Source: Victivallis sp. Marseille-Q1083 (GTDB lineage: Bacteria; Verrucomicrobiota; Lentisphaeria; Victivallales; Victivallaceae). Taken from it: 64,000 nt of DNA. Below the pieces are notes generated by a model, which saw only the letters and a program-made list of their open reading frames with translations, ran no database searches and was not told the DNA's origin. The position numbers and the translations under genes were made by a program. The DNA lies in assembly GCF_903645315.1 (NCBI RefSeq), contig NZ_CAHJXL010000001.1:2222001-2286000 (forward strand). The letters run 5' to 3'. The stretch's first letter is position 1. Each line of letters begins with the position of its first letter. Below are positions 25,791-35,100 of this stretch, in pieces.

Positions 25791-25897
25791 TTCCGGAACC
25801 GGAAGCGTTTTCAGGCGGGCTGGAGGATGCTCGACCTGTTTGTATAACTAAGTAAAACAAAAAACGGTGTCATCCAAAATGAAGGAGCCAGGAAAAG

Positions 25898-26062
25898 ATG
25901 ACTGCGACGCGTCAACAAATCGAACAGGCCAAAGCCAAACTGGAGTTGCTGGAGGAGCTGGAGTTGTTGGAAACCGAATTCAAACTGATTGAAAATGAAT
26001 ATCGGCTCCGCAAAACCCGGCTCGAAACGAAATTGAACGCCTTACAACCTGAAGGAGAGTAA
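25898..26062 (+). CDS. 54-residue coiled-coil protein
   Basis: It reads MTATRQQIEQAKAKLELLEE and continues with leucine and glutamate heptads to LQPEGE, almost certainly one alpha-helical coiled coil. The ATG at 25898 has AGGA-type sequence upstream (AGGAGCCAGGAAAAG). The next gene starts 2 bases after its stop, so the two are cotranscribed. It is divergent from the S24 repressor. No family is recognised; a small phage early protein or a structural partner of the next gene are options. Confidence 0.65.
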   Translation: MTATRQQIEQAKAKLELLEELELLETEFKLIENEYRLRKTRLETKLNALQPEGE

Positions 26063-26064
26063 CC

Positions 26065-26394
26065 ATGCATTCCGTCGAAAACAAAATTCACACCCGTTCC
26101 GGCTACATCAACCTCACTTTCGACCAGATTGCGCTGGAAACCGGCCGGCCGTTCGGGCTCAACATCGTCGGCAGCGAGGGCCGGGGAATCGAAACCGGCG
26201 ACAGCCGGGATCGTAACGGCGAAAGCGTGAAGCTTTCCGAAGTAATGCTGTACATGACGCTGAACCGTTCGGACATGATCGCCCTGGCGCTGGGCGTGGC
26301 GGCGGTCCTCGAGCAATACGGCAATTCCGTCCTCGCCGATTTATTGGAAAATCAGGCTGCTGCGCTGAAAAATTCCACCGCGCCGGCAATCTGA
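26065..26394 (+). CDS. Unknown 109-residue protein next to the S24 repressor
   Basis: A soluble protein starting MHSVENKIHTRSGYINLTFD, with a helical, hydrophobic second half (LSEVMLYMTLNRSDMIALAL and following). The ribosome site GAAGGAGAG lies within the end of the preceding gene. The product has no signal peptide and no recognised domain. Codon use resembles neighbouring genes. The company of a phage-type repressor suggests phage origin, by inference only. Confidence 0.65.
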   Translation: MHSVENKIHTRSGYINLTFDQIALETGRPFGLNIVGSEGRGIETGDSRDRNGESVKLSEVMLYMTLNRSDMIALALGVAAVLEQYGNSVLADLLENQAAALKNSTAPAI

Positions 26395-26404
26395 TCCGTT
26401 CGAA

Positions 26405-26438
26405 CGCCGGCTGCGGTCCGGATCGCGGCCGGCGCAAT
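26405..26438 (+). terminator. Probable terminator after the small-gene pair
   Basis: CGCCGGC (26405-26411) and GCCGGCG (26428-26434) pair perfectly and are followed by CAATTTT. The T-run is short, so the call is moderate. Confidence 0.5.
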
Positions 26439-26576
26439 TTTCGGCAGGGACGGCCCTCGCGCAGGCGCAGGAAATTATAGTGCAATTTCTTCCATCGGCC
26501 GAAGACGGGACGCTTCCGCCGGTCGGTTTTCCGCCACAGTGAAAAAGCGAAATGGACGATTTTCATGAAGAAGGAA

Positions 26577-26605
26577 TTGACTTTTGCGCTGGAGTTTGCT
26601 ATAAT
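26577..26605 (+). promoter_or_regulatory. Near-consensus promoter for the GH109-transporter operon
   Basis: TTGACT (26577-26582), a 17-base spacer and a perfect TATAAT (26600-26605). Transcription should start near 26612. A weaker pair, TTGTGA (26749-26754) and TATAAC (26771-26776) with 16 bases between, may be a second promoter. Confidence 0.8.
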
Positions 26606-26869
26606 TTTCATCGAAGGGATCATTACAAAGTCATTGCGATGGTCTGGCGGTTCGGTGGCGATTGAGTCGTGGGTGCCGGAAACGTTTTTTCCCTGTAAAT
26701 TATGGTGGGGGATTGAATCATTGCACACCGAATGGCGTCGTTGGTTCATTGTGATTTCCGGGGAATACGATATAACATGTAACGAGGTTCCGGCGGATTT
26801 GCCGGTGGGGGGAACGGAGGGGGAAGAGCCCGAATGGCCGGAACGGCAATCAACACGGAAGGAAATGCG
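26606..26869 (+). other. Long untranslated leader of the GH109 operon
   Basis: Some 260 bases separate the promoter from the GH109 start. I see no convincing gene: an open frame at 26565-26873 lacks a ribosome site and overlaps GH109. A hairpin lies at 26787-26815 (outer arms GTTCC and GGAAC, inner arms CCGGC and GCCGG). No known riboswitch is recognised. Upstream, 26439-26576 holds only a small inverted repeat (GAAATT/AATTTC at 26471-26489). Confidence 0.45.
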
Positions 26870-28285
26870 ATGAAATTGGTCAGTGGTTGGCGGTTGGTAT
26901 GGTTATGCGCGATGCTCTGGGGGCTCCGCCTGGCGGTTGTCGGTGCGGATTTGCCGCCGGTCTATGCGTTTCCGGTGCCCGAACGGGAGGCCGGGCAGCG
27001 ATCGGCTCTGGCGATGCGTTGTGAGCCGCTGGAAAAAGTCCGGGTCGCCTTTGTCGGCGTCGGGGCGCGGGGATTGGATGCGGTGCGCCGTTTTCGCTAT
27101 CTGTCCGGGGCGGAAACCGTGGCGGTGGCGGATGTGGCGCCGGAGAACCTGGCGGAAGCGAAGAAAATCCTGGCCGGGGTTCCCGGAGTGGATTTCTATG
27201 ACGGCGCGGAAGACTGGAAAATAATCTGTCGGCGCGACGACGTCGATTTGGTTTATATCTGTACGCCGTGGGATCTGCATGCGCCGCTGGCGGTCTATGC
27301 GATGGAGCACGGCAAGCATGTTGCCGTGGAGGTGCCGGCGGCACTGACGATCGAGGAGTGCTGGCAACTGGTGGACACTTCGGAGCGGACCCGGCGGCAC
27401 TGTATGATGCTGGAAAATTGCAACTATGACTTCTTCGAACTGACGGTCCTGAACATGGCGCAGCAGGGCGTGCTGGGGGAAATTGTCCATGTCGAGGGCG
27501 CCTATATTCACGATTTGCGGGATTACCAGTATCACGGTTATTGGAATCACTGGCGGTATGAGCTGTCGAAGCAGCGTAACGGCTGCCTTTATCCCACCCA
27601 TGGCATCGGCCCGGTCGCCCATGTGCTGAACATCCATCGCGGCGACCGGATGGAACGGCTGGGGTCGATGTCCACCGGCCAGTTCGGCATGTCCGCCTAT
27701 GCGGCGCGGGAATTTCCGGCCGATTCCCGGTTCAATCAGGAGACACCGAAACTGGGGGATATGAATACGACGCTGATCCACACCGCCAACGGCAAAACCA
27801 TGCTCATTCAGCACGATGTCACCAGTCCGCGTCCCTATGACCGGAGATTCCTGGTTTCCGGCACCGGCGGTTTCGCCCAGAAATATCCGGTGGAAGGGGT
27901 GGCGCTGGAGCCGAATGCCCATGCGTTCCTTGCCGGGGAAGCCCGGGAAGAACTGTTTCGCCGTTACGAACATCCGTTCAGCCGGGAAATCGGCGAAGAG
28001 GCCCGCCGGGTCGGCGGCCACGGCGGCATGGATTTCATCATGGACTACCGGTTGATCTATTGTCTCAACCACGGCCTGCCGCTGGACCAGGACGTCTACG
28101 ACGCGGCGGAGTGGAGTTCGCTGGTGGAATTGTCGCAAAAGTCCATTGAACTGGGCAATGCGCCGGTCGAAGTGCCGGACTTTACCCGGGGAGAGTGGAA
28201 ACGGCTGGACGGCGTGCATTATTATTCCGCCGGCGAACCGGACTGCTTGAATGAAACGAACCAGACGACGGGAGGAAACAATTGA
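26870..28285 (+). CDS. GH109-like secreted glycosidase (alpha-N-acetylgalactosaminidase family)
   Basis: A 471-residue protein with a signal peptide (about residues 1-26) in front of a Gfo/Idh/MocA fold. VGVGARGLD is the NAD-binding loop. Near residues 237-252, NGCLYPTHGIGPVAHVL, together with GYWNHWRYE before it and GGHGGMDFIMDYR later, matches GH109 enzymes, which hydrolyse alpha-GalNAc through an NAD-dependent oxidation-elimination mechanism. The usual EKP motif is EVPAA here, as in the GH109 branch. The start is ATG 26870 with AAGGA 8 bases upstream. The stop overlaps the transporter start (TTGA). Activity on blood-group or mucin alpha-GalNAc is a family-based inference. Confidence 0.86.
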   Translation: MKLVSGWRLVWLCAMLWGLRLAVVGADLPPVYAFPVPEREAGQRSALAMRCEPLEKVRVAFVGVGARGLDAVRRFRYLSGAETVAVADVAPENLAEAKKILAGVPGVDFYDGAEDWKIICRRDDVDLVYICTPWDLHAPLAVYAMEHGKHVAVEVPAALTIEECWQLVDTSERTRRHCMMLENCNYDFFELTVLNMAQQGVLGEIVHVEGAYIHDLRDYQYHGYWNHWRYELSKQRNGCLYPTHGIGPVAHVLNIHRGDRMERLGSMSTGQFGMSAYAAREFPADSRFNQETPKLGDMNTTLIHTANGKTMLIQHDVTSPRPYDRRFLVSGTGGFAQKYPVEGVALEPNAHAFLAGEAREELFRRYEHPFSREIGEEARRVGGHGGMDFIMDYRLIYCLNHGLPLDQDVYDAAEWSSLVELSQKSIELGNAPVEVPDFTRGEWKRLDGVHYYSAGEPDCLNETNQTTGGNN

Positions 28286-30078
28286 ACATTCATCTGACTA
28301 TACTGGATTGGTGGATCATCGGCGGCTTTTTCGCGTTGACGATTCTCATCGGGATTGTTGTTGCTAAAGTCGCCTCGAAAAGTCAGGAAGAGTTTTTCCT
28401 CGGCGGCCGCAACATGCCGTGGTGGCTGCTGGGCTTTTCGATGGTGGCCACCACCTTTTCGACCGACACGCCCAATCTGGTGACTGATTTCGTCCGCCGC
28501 TACGGCGTCTTCGGCAACTGGTCGTGGTGGTGCATGCTGCCGACCGGGATGCTGACGGTGTTTCTCTATGCGAAATTATGGCGCCGTTCCGGCACGGTCA
28601 CCGACCTGGAGTTTTACGAATTGCGCTACAGCGGCCGGGCGGCGGCGTTTCTGCGCGGCTTCCGGGCGGTCTACCTCGGTTTGCTCTTCAACGTTTTGAT
28701 CATGGCTTCGGTGTCGATGGCCGCCATCAAGATCGGCGGGGCAATGCTCAACCTGGCGCCGTGGCAAAGTGTCTTGTTCGCGATGACCGCCACGGTGTTG
28801 TTCAGTTCGATCGGCGGTTTCCGGGGCGTGCTGATCACCGACTTCGTGCTGTTCATCCTGTCGATGGTCGGCGCGTTCGGTGCGGCGTATTTCGCGCTGA
28901 AGCAGCCGGAAGTGGGCGGCCTTTCCGGGCTGCTGGAAAAAATGACCGCGTCGGCGGAGGACGCCCGGAGGCTGGAGGCGTTCGGCTACTCCGGCGCCGA
29001 CGCGCTGATCACCTTGTTCATCGTCCCGTTTGCAATCACCTGGTGGAGCATCTGGTATCCCGGCGCGGAGCCGGGCGGCGGCGGTTATCTGGTGCAGCGG
29101 ATGCTGGCGGCGAAAAATGAAAATCACGCGGTGGCGGCCTCCCTTTTCTTCAATGTCGCGCATTATGCGCTGCGGCCCTGGCCGTGGATTCTGGTGGCGC
29201 TGGCCTCGCTGGTGGTATTTCCCGATTTGAACGCGATCCGGGCGGCGCTGGGCGGCACGCTGCCGGAACATCAGGTCTCTCACGATGTGGCGTATTCGCT
29301 GATGCTGACCCGTTTGCCGGCCGGCTGGATCGGTTTGGTGCTGGCCAGCCTGATCGCGGCGTATATGTCGACGATTTCGACCCACCTGAACTGGGGGGCG
29401 AGTTATCTGGTCAATGATGTCTGGAAACGTTTTTACCGGCCGCAGGCGTCGGCGCGCGAATTGGTCTGGATGGGCCGGCTGTTCACCGTGCTGTTGATGG
29501 TGATCGCCGGGGTGGTCGCCCTGCAGCTTTCGTCGGCTGTCGATAATTTTCAACTGATTCTGTCGATCGGCGCCGGCACCGGTTTGCTGTTCATGCTGCG
29601 CTGGTTCTGGTGGCGGATCAACGCCTCCTGCGAAATCATGGCGATGGTGGCCAGTTTTATCTTTGCCGGGCTGTTCCGGTGCTGGCAGAGCTGTCCGTTG
29701 AGCGATTGGCAGCAGACGGCGGCGGCGGTGGGGCTGACTACGCTCTGCTGGCTGCCGATGGCCTGGCTGGGGCCGCAGACCGATCGCCGGGTGTTGTGGA
29801 AGTTCTGTGCCCGCATCAATCCCGGCGGCAGCGGCTGGAAAAGGATCTTCCGCGAGGCGGCCGCCGCCGGCGAGCCGGTTCGGCCGGAACACCCTGCGCA
29901 GAGCATTCCGGCCGGTATCCTGGCCGCCGTTTTCAGTTGCGTCGCCGTCTACAGTATTTTGCTGGGAACGGGGGAATTCATCTATCTGCGCTGGGGGCAG
30001 GGGTGCTTGTTCCTGGCGGTCGCCCTGCTGGCCGCTGCGATCTGCTGGCGCTGCTGGAAAAAGATGAATCGCGTTTGA
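28282..30078 (+). CDS. Sodium:solute symporter (SSS family), probable sugar importer
   Basis: A 598-residue inner-membrane protein with about 13-14 predicted helices. FFLGGRNMPWWLLGFSMVAT is the conserved first-repeat SSS region, with the sodium-site segment following (TFSTDTPNLVTDFV), and LASLIAAYMSTISTHLNWGA is the later conserved helix. The TTG start at 28282 is supported by GGAGG with a 6-base gap and overlaps the GH109 stop codon by TTGA, so translation is coupled. It most likely imports the sugar freed by the GH109 enzyme; GalNAc is the natural guess. Confidence 0.9.
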   Translation: MNIHLTILDWWIIGGFFALTILIGIVVAKVASKSQEEFFLGGRNMPWWLLGFSMVATTFSTDTPNLVTDFVRRYGVFGNWSWWCMLPTGMLTVFLYAKLWRRSGTVTDLEFYELRYSGRAAAFLRGFRAVYLGLLFNVLIMASVSMAAIKIGGAMLNLAPWQSVLFAMTATVLFSSIGGFRGVLITDFVLFILSMVGAFGAAYFALKQPEVGGLSGLLEKMTASAEDARRLEAFGYSGADALITLFIVPFAITWWSIWYPGAEPGGGGYLVQRMLAAKNENHAVAASLFFNVAHYALRPWPWILVALASLVVFPDLNAIRAALGGTLPEHQVSHDVAYSLMLTRLPAGWIGLVLASLIAAYMSTISTHLNWGASYLVNDVWKRFYRPQASARELVWMGRLFTVLLMVIAGVVALQLSSAVDNFQLILSIGAGTGLLFMLRWFWWRINASCEIMAMVASFIFAGLFRCWQSCPLSDWQQTAAAVGLTTLCWLPMAWLGPQTDRRVLWKFCARINPGGSGWKRIFREAAAAGEPVRPEHPAQSIPAGILAAVFSCVAVYSILLGTGEFIYLRWGQGCLFLAVALLAAAICWRCWKKMNRV

Positions 30079-30133
30079 GACAAAATGTGCCAGACGCCGG
30101 GCCGCGTTTTGCGAACGCGCCTGGAATGTTTTT

Positions 30134-31483
30134 TCAAAAATACCGGAACAGCGCGAAAAGCCGGGTCGAAGCATCGGTGCCGGCAAAATTGCTGTGCCGG
30201 AGGCCGGGAAGCCAGATAATTTCCCGTTCGGTCCGCAACAGCGGCAGGCCGTCCCGCTTCGCGTGGGGAATTTTGGCGTCGATCAGCAGCTTTTTGACTT
30301 TGAGCCGCCGGCCGTTGAAATCGGTGAGCCGGTCGCCCGGCCGGCGCGTCGTCAGCAGCAGTTGGTCCGGCAATCGCGCCGCGTCGAACAGCGCCTGGTC
30401 CGGCGGGAGCGGCAGCGGGGGCGTTGCGGTCAGCAATTGCACTTCGAAACGGCAGTTGTGCCAGGAGATTTGCCGGACTTGCCGCCAGGACCAGACGATG
30501 GTTTCCGGCGGCATTCCGGCCGGCGGTGTTTCCACCGTCAGTTGGCCGTAAGCCAGCCGCAGGCGGACTTGTCCGTTGAGCGGGATGGTACAGGGCGCCG
30601 GCTGGGCCAATGACGTCGACAGCCGCTGCAGCAACGCGGCCGGCGGGATGAAGTCGCGGTGAAGCCGGGCGGACAGAAAAAGGCGCAGCACTCTGCCGCG
30701 CAGGGCCGGATGCAGTTGCTGCCAGAAAGCCAGCGGTGTTGCCGCTTCGCCGGCGATTTCCCGGTAGGCCTCGGCGGCGCGTTCTTCCAGGTAGATTGCG
30801 TCGCATTCCAACGCTTCCAACGCCCGCTGGAAACCGCGCCGGGCCGGCGGAAATCGGCGGTAAAGAGCCGGCAGCACTTTCAGCCGCCAGTAATTTCGCA
30901 GAAAAACGCTTGCGGCGTTGGTCTCGTCCCGCCGCCAGTCGGTGATGCCGTTCTGGAGCAGGAATTGTTCGATTTCCCGGCGGGAAATATGCAGCAGCGG
31001 CCGCAGGATCGGGATGCCGCCGACGACGCGGAACGGCCGCAAATTGGTCAGAGAAGAGACGTTGCCGCCGCGCAGCAGCCGCAGAAAAAGGTTTTCCACC
31101 GCGTCGTCGGCGTGATGTCCGAGCAGCAGCGCCGCTTGCTGCCGGCCGGCCAATAGAGACCGGAATGCTTCCAGCCGCAGCCGCCTGGCGGCCGCCTCCA
31201 AACTTTCGCCGCCGCGCCGGTTGGCCGGAACCTGTAGCGGCAGCAGCCGGAAGGGGATGCCGCGCCGGGCGGCGAATTGGCGGCAGTATTCGGCGTCGGC
31301 CAGACTGGCCGTGCCGCGGATGCCGTGTTCGCAGTGGACGGCGACGACTGCAATCCGGTAAGGCGCGGCGAAACGGGCGGCCAGCAGCAGCAGCGCGCAA
31401 CTGTCGGCGCCGCCGGAAAAGCCGACGAAAAAGGTGCCGCCTTGCCAGGCTGCCAGCAGAGCTTCGATGCGGTTAAAATCCAT
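30134..31483 (-). CDS. tilS: tRNA(Ile)-lysidine synthase
   Basis: A 449-residue ATP-dependent enzyme that attaches lysine to C34 of the AUA-reading tRNA-Ile. The PP-loop SGGADS at 23-28 and LGHHADDAVENLFLRLLRG are diagnostic of the N-terminal domain. The C-terminal TilS_C region is present (TRRPGDRL, then KVKKLLIDAKIP and LPLL). Its length matches the full-size E. coli-type enzyme. It converges on the transporter gene and is divergent from rdgB across 89 bases. Confidence 0.95.
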   Translation of the reverse strand: MDFNRIEALLAAWQGGTFFVGFSGGADSCALLLLAARFAAPYRIAVVAVHCEHGIRGTASLADAEYCRQFAARRGIPFRLLPLQVPANRRGGESLEAAARRLRLEAFRSLLAGRQQAALLLGHHADDAVENLFLRLLRGGNVSSLTNLRPFRVVGGIPILRPLLHISRREIEQFLLQNGITDWRRDETNAASVFLRNYWRLKVLPALYRRFPPARRGFQRALEALECDAIYLEERAAEAYREIAGEAATPLAFWQQLHPALRGRVLRLFLSARLHRDFIPPAALLQRLSTSLAQPAPCTIPLNGQVRLRLAYGQLTVETPPAGMPPETIVWSWRQVRQISWHNCRFEVQLLTATPPLPLPPDQALFDAARLPDQLLLTTRRPGDRLTDFNGRRLKVKKLLIDAKIPHAKRDGLPLLRTEREIIWLPGLRHSNFAGTDASTRLFALFRYF

Positions 31484-31503
31484 GATAAAACCTTCCGGAA
31501 CGG

Positions 31504-31531
31504 TTGAATTGTCGGACCTTCGGCCTATAAT
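31504..31531 (+). promoter_or_regulatory. Promoter of rdgB-dnaE
   Basis: TTGAAT (31504-31509), a 16-base spacer and a perfect TATAAT (31526-31531), 41 bases before the rdgB start. Confidence 0.65.
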
Positions 31532-31572
31532 ATAAGATGAATTGAAATCTTTGTAAAGAAAGGATCCGAAGA

Positions 31573-32172
31573 ATGGCCTACATTGTCGCGGCGACCGCCA
31601 ACTTGCACAAAGTCGAAGAGTATCGCGAGTTGCTTGCCGATCAGAAAGTGGAGCTGAAATCGCTGGCCGATTATCCGAATTTTCCGGAAGTGGAGGAGGA
31701 TGGCGCGACGTTCCGGGAGAATGCCGCCAAAAAGGCGTTGAGCGCCTGTATTTATTGCGACGTGCCGGCTTTTGCCGACGATTCCGGACTGGTCGTCGAC
31801 GCGCTGAACGGCGAACCGGGGATTTATTCCGCCCGATATGCGCCGACCGAGGCGGAGCGAATTGCCAAAGTCTTGCAGAAGCTGGCGGGCCAGACCAACC
31901 GGAAGGCCCGTTTCGTCTGCGCCATCGCCATCGCCGCCAACGGCGAAGTGATCGAGACGTTTGAGGGCGTGGTCGAAGGGTCGATCATCGAGGCGCCGCG
32001 CGGCGCGAACGGTTTCGGTTACGATCCGATTTTCGTGCCGGACGGCTATACGCAGACTTTTGCCGAAATGCCGGCGGAGTTGAAAAATAAGATCAGCCAC
32101 CGGGCGAAGGCGTTTGCCAGGGCGTTGGAATTCGTCGAGGACGAAATGTCCGTGCTGGATGACGATTTTTGA
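31573..32172 (+). CDS. rdgB: XTP/dITP diphosphatase (RdgB/HAM1)
   Basis: A 199-residue house-cleaning pyrophosphatase that hydrolyses dITP, ITP and XTP to monophosphates. The N-terminal TANLHKVEE is the T-x-N-x-x-K-x-x-E nucleotide-binding motif. FADDSGLVVDALNGEPGIYS is the catalytic Asp segment and GFGYDPIFVP the base-recognition segment, followed by the SHRAKA motif. AAAGGA lies upstream of the ATG. dnaE starts 18 bases downstream, so the two genes form an operon. Confidence 0.95.
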   Translation: MAYIVAATANLHKVEEYRELLADQKVELKSLADYPNFPEVEEDGATFRENAAKKALSACIYCDVPAFADDSGLVVDALNGEPGIYSARYAPTEAERIAKVLQKLAGQTNRKARFVCAIAIAANGEVIETFEGVVEGSIIEAPRGANGFGYDPIFVPDGYTQTFAEMPAELKNKISHRAKAFARALEFVEDEMSVLDDDF

Positions 32173-32190
32173 GCGCGGGAGGAAATTGAC

Positions 32191-35100
32191 ATGGCATCGG
32201 ATTTTGTTCATCTGCATCTGCATACCCATTACAGCCTGCTGGACGGCGCCTGTACGGTCAAGGGCCTGATCGAGCAGGCGAAGCTCTACGACATGCCGGC
32301 GGTGGCGATGACCGACCACGGCTATATGGGCGGCACCCAGGATATGTACCAGAATTTCACCAAGGCCGGCCTGAAACCGATCATCGGCTGCGAAGCCTAT
32401 GTTTCGCCGACGACCCGGTTCGACCGCAATCCGTCCAATCCGCGCATCCGCGGCTATCACCTGGTGCTGCTGGCCAAAAATATGGACGGTTATCACAGCT
32501 TGTGCAAGCTGCTGAGTGAGGCTTATATCAACGGCATGTATTACAAGCCGCGGATCGACAAGGAGATTTTGCAGCAGTACCACGAAGGGCTGATCGCCCT
32601 GTCCGCCTGCATCGGCGGCGAGGTGCCGTCGGCGGTCCTGAATGACGATATGGCCGAAGCCGAGCGGCTGATCGGCGAATATTGCGAGATCATGGGACGG
32701 GACAATTTTTACCTTGAATTGATGGATCACGGCATGCCGGAGGAGCGCAAGGTCAACCGTGCGCTGGTGGAATTCAGCAGGAAACTCGACCTGCCGCTGG
32801 TGGCGACCAACGACGTTCATTATCTGAAAAAAGAGCACGCCAAGGCGCATGAGATCATGCTCTGCATCCAGACGCAGGCGAAACTGGACGATCCGAAGCA
32901 TTTCCGTTTTTCGGCGCCGGAGTTCTATTTCAAGAGTCCGGAGGAGATGATGGCGCTGTTCAAAGAGTTGCCGGAAGCGATCACCAACACGCGGGCCGTC
33001 GCCGAACGCTGCGAAATCGAGTTCAAATATGCGCCGCACGTCAACCATTATCCGGTGTTCAATATTCCCGATCCGGCCGTTTCCGAGAAGGAATACCTGC
33101 GCAACTTCTGTATCGAAGGCATCAAACAGCGTTACGGATTCGATCCGCGTTCGGAGAACCTGACCGATTTCCAGAAGACCGTCGTTGAACGGATGGATTA
33201 TGAACTCAATATCATCGACGGCTCGAAATACTGCTCTTACTTTCTGGTGGTCAGCGACTTCATCCGGTATGCGAAATCGCAGGACATCCCGGTCGGACCC
33301 GGCCGCGGCAGCGGCGCCGGCAGCCTGGTGGCGTATGCGACCGGCATCACCGATATCGAGCCGCTGCGGTTCAATCTGCTGTTCGAGCGTTTCCTGAACC
33401 CGGAGCGCGTCAGCCCGCCGGACTTCGACATCGACTTCTGCGAACAGCGCCGCGGCGAAGTGATCGATTATGTGCGCAACAAATACGGTCATGACAGCGT
33501 GGCGCAGATCTGCACCTACGGCACCTTGAAAGCCAAGGCGGTGATCAAGGATGTCGCCCGGGTGCTCGGACATGATTTCGAACATGGCGACCGGATCACC
33601 AAATTGATTCCGGCTGATCCGAAGATGACGCTGGCCAAGGCCCGCAAGGAGTCCAAGGAGCTCAACGAACTCATCGAGAAAGAGGATTGGGTCAAGGAAA
33701 TTTTCAGCTATGCCGAGGTGCTCGAAGGGATCAACCGGCAGTTGGGCATCCACGCCGCCGGCGTGATTATCGGCGACCAGCGGCTGGACAATTTGGTGCC
33801 GCTGGCGCGCGGCGCCAAAAATGAAATCATCACCGAATTTCCGAGCGTGCCCTGTGAAGAGCTCGGTTTGCTGAAGATGGACTTCCTCGGCCTGCGGACG
33901 CTGACCATCATTCACAATGCGGTCAACCTGATCAGGAAATCGCGCGGCTTTCATCTGGATATCTCCAATATTCCGCTCGACGATCCGAAAACCTACGAGT
34001 TGCTGAACCGGGGCGACACCGTCGCGGTGTTCCAGTTGGAATCCACCGGCATGCAGAATCTCTGCCGCCAGTTCGGCGTGGAGACCATCGAGCATATCAT
34101 CGCGTTGCTGGCGATCTACCGGCCGGGGCCGATGCAGTTCATCCCGCAATTCATCGCCCGCAAACGCGGCGATGAGGAGATCGTCTACGAAAATCCGAAG
34201 ATGGAGCCGTTGCTGAAGGAAACCTACGGCATCATGCTCTATCAGGAGCAGATTATGCAGGTGGTGCAGGTGCTGGCCGGATTTTCGCTGGGCGGCGCCG
34301 ATATCCTGCGGCGGGCGATCGGCAAGAAGAAGGCCGACGTGCTGGCGCAGCAGAAAGCAAAATTCGTCGCCGGCTGCGCCGAACACAGCGGCATCAACGA
34401 AGCGGTGGCCAATGCGATCTGGGATAAAATCGAGATGTTTGCCGGCTACGGCTTCAATAAATCGCACAGCGCCGCTTACGCGATCGTCGCTTATCGGACC
34501 GCTTACCTGAAAGCCAATTATCCGGTGGAATTCATGGCGGCTATGCTCACCAGCGAGCTGGACAACGCCGAAGAGATCGCGTTCCTGATCAACGCCTGCC
34601 GGGAGATGCACATCAAAGTGCTGCCGCCGGACGTCAACGCCAGCGATATCAGCTTCGGCGTTTCCAACGGTTCGATCGTTTTCGGGCTCGGGGCGATCAA
34701 AGGGGTCGGCGAGGCGGCGGCCGGCCGGATTATCGAGGCGCGCGAGAGCGAAGGCGCTTTCAAGGATTTCACCGATTTTTGCGAACGCTGCGGCGATGCG
34801 CTGAACTCCCGGATGATCGAACATCTGACCCGGGCGGGAGCGTTCGATTCGCTCGGTCTGCGCCGGTCGCAGATTCTGGCGATCGCCGAACCGACGATGA
34901 GTTATGCGGCCGGCCGGATCAAGGACCGCCAGAGCGGGCAGGGGTCGCTGTTCGACCTGCTCGACGACGGCGACAAGGCGGAAATCTGCACGATTCCGGT
35001 GCCGGATATTCCGGAGTTTGATCCGGACGAGATTTTGAAAAGCGAAAAGGAATTGCTCGGATTTTATGTGACCGGTCACCCGTTGGCGCGCTATGCGGAG

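Noticed and set aside
20322-26394. A complete prophage between the terminase and the S24 repressor
   Set aside because: The intervening genes are trmL, GT2, SDR and a small membrane protein; no integrase, portal, capsid, tail or lysis genes are seen and no flanking attachment repeats were found.
26565-26873. Possible 102-residue gene in front of GH109
   Set aside because: No ribosome site before its ATG, the -35 and -10 boxes of a strong promoter lie inside it, and it runs into the GH109 signal peptide.
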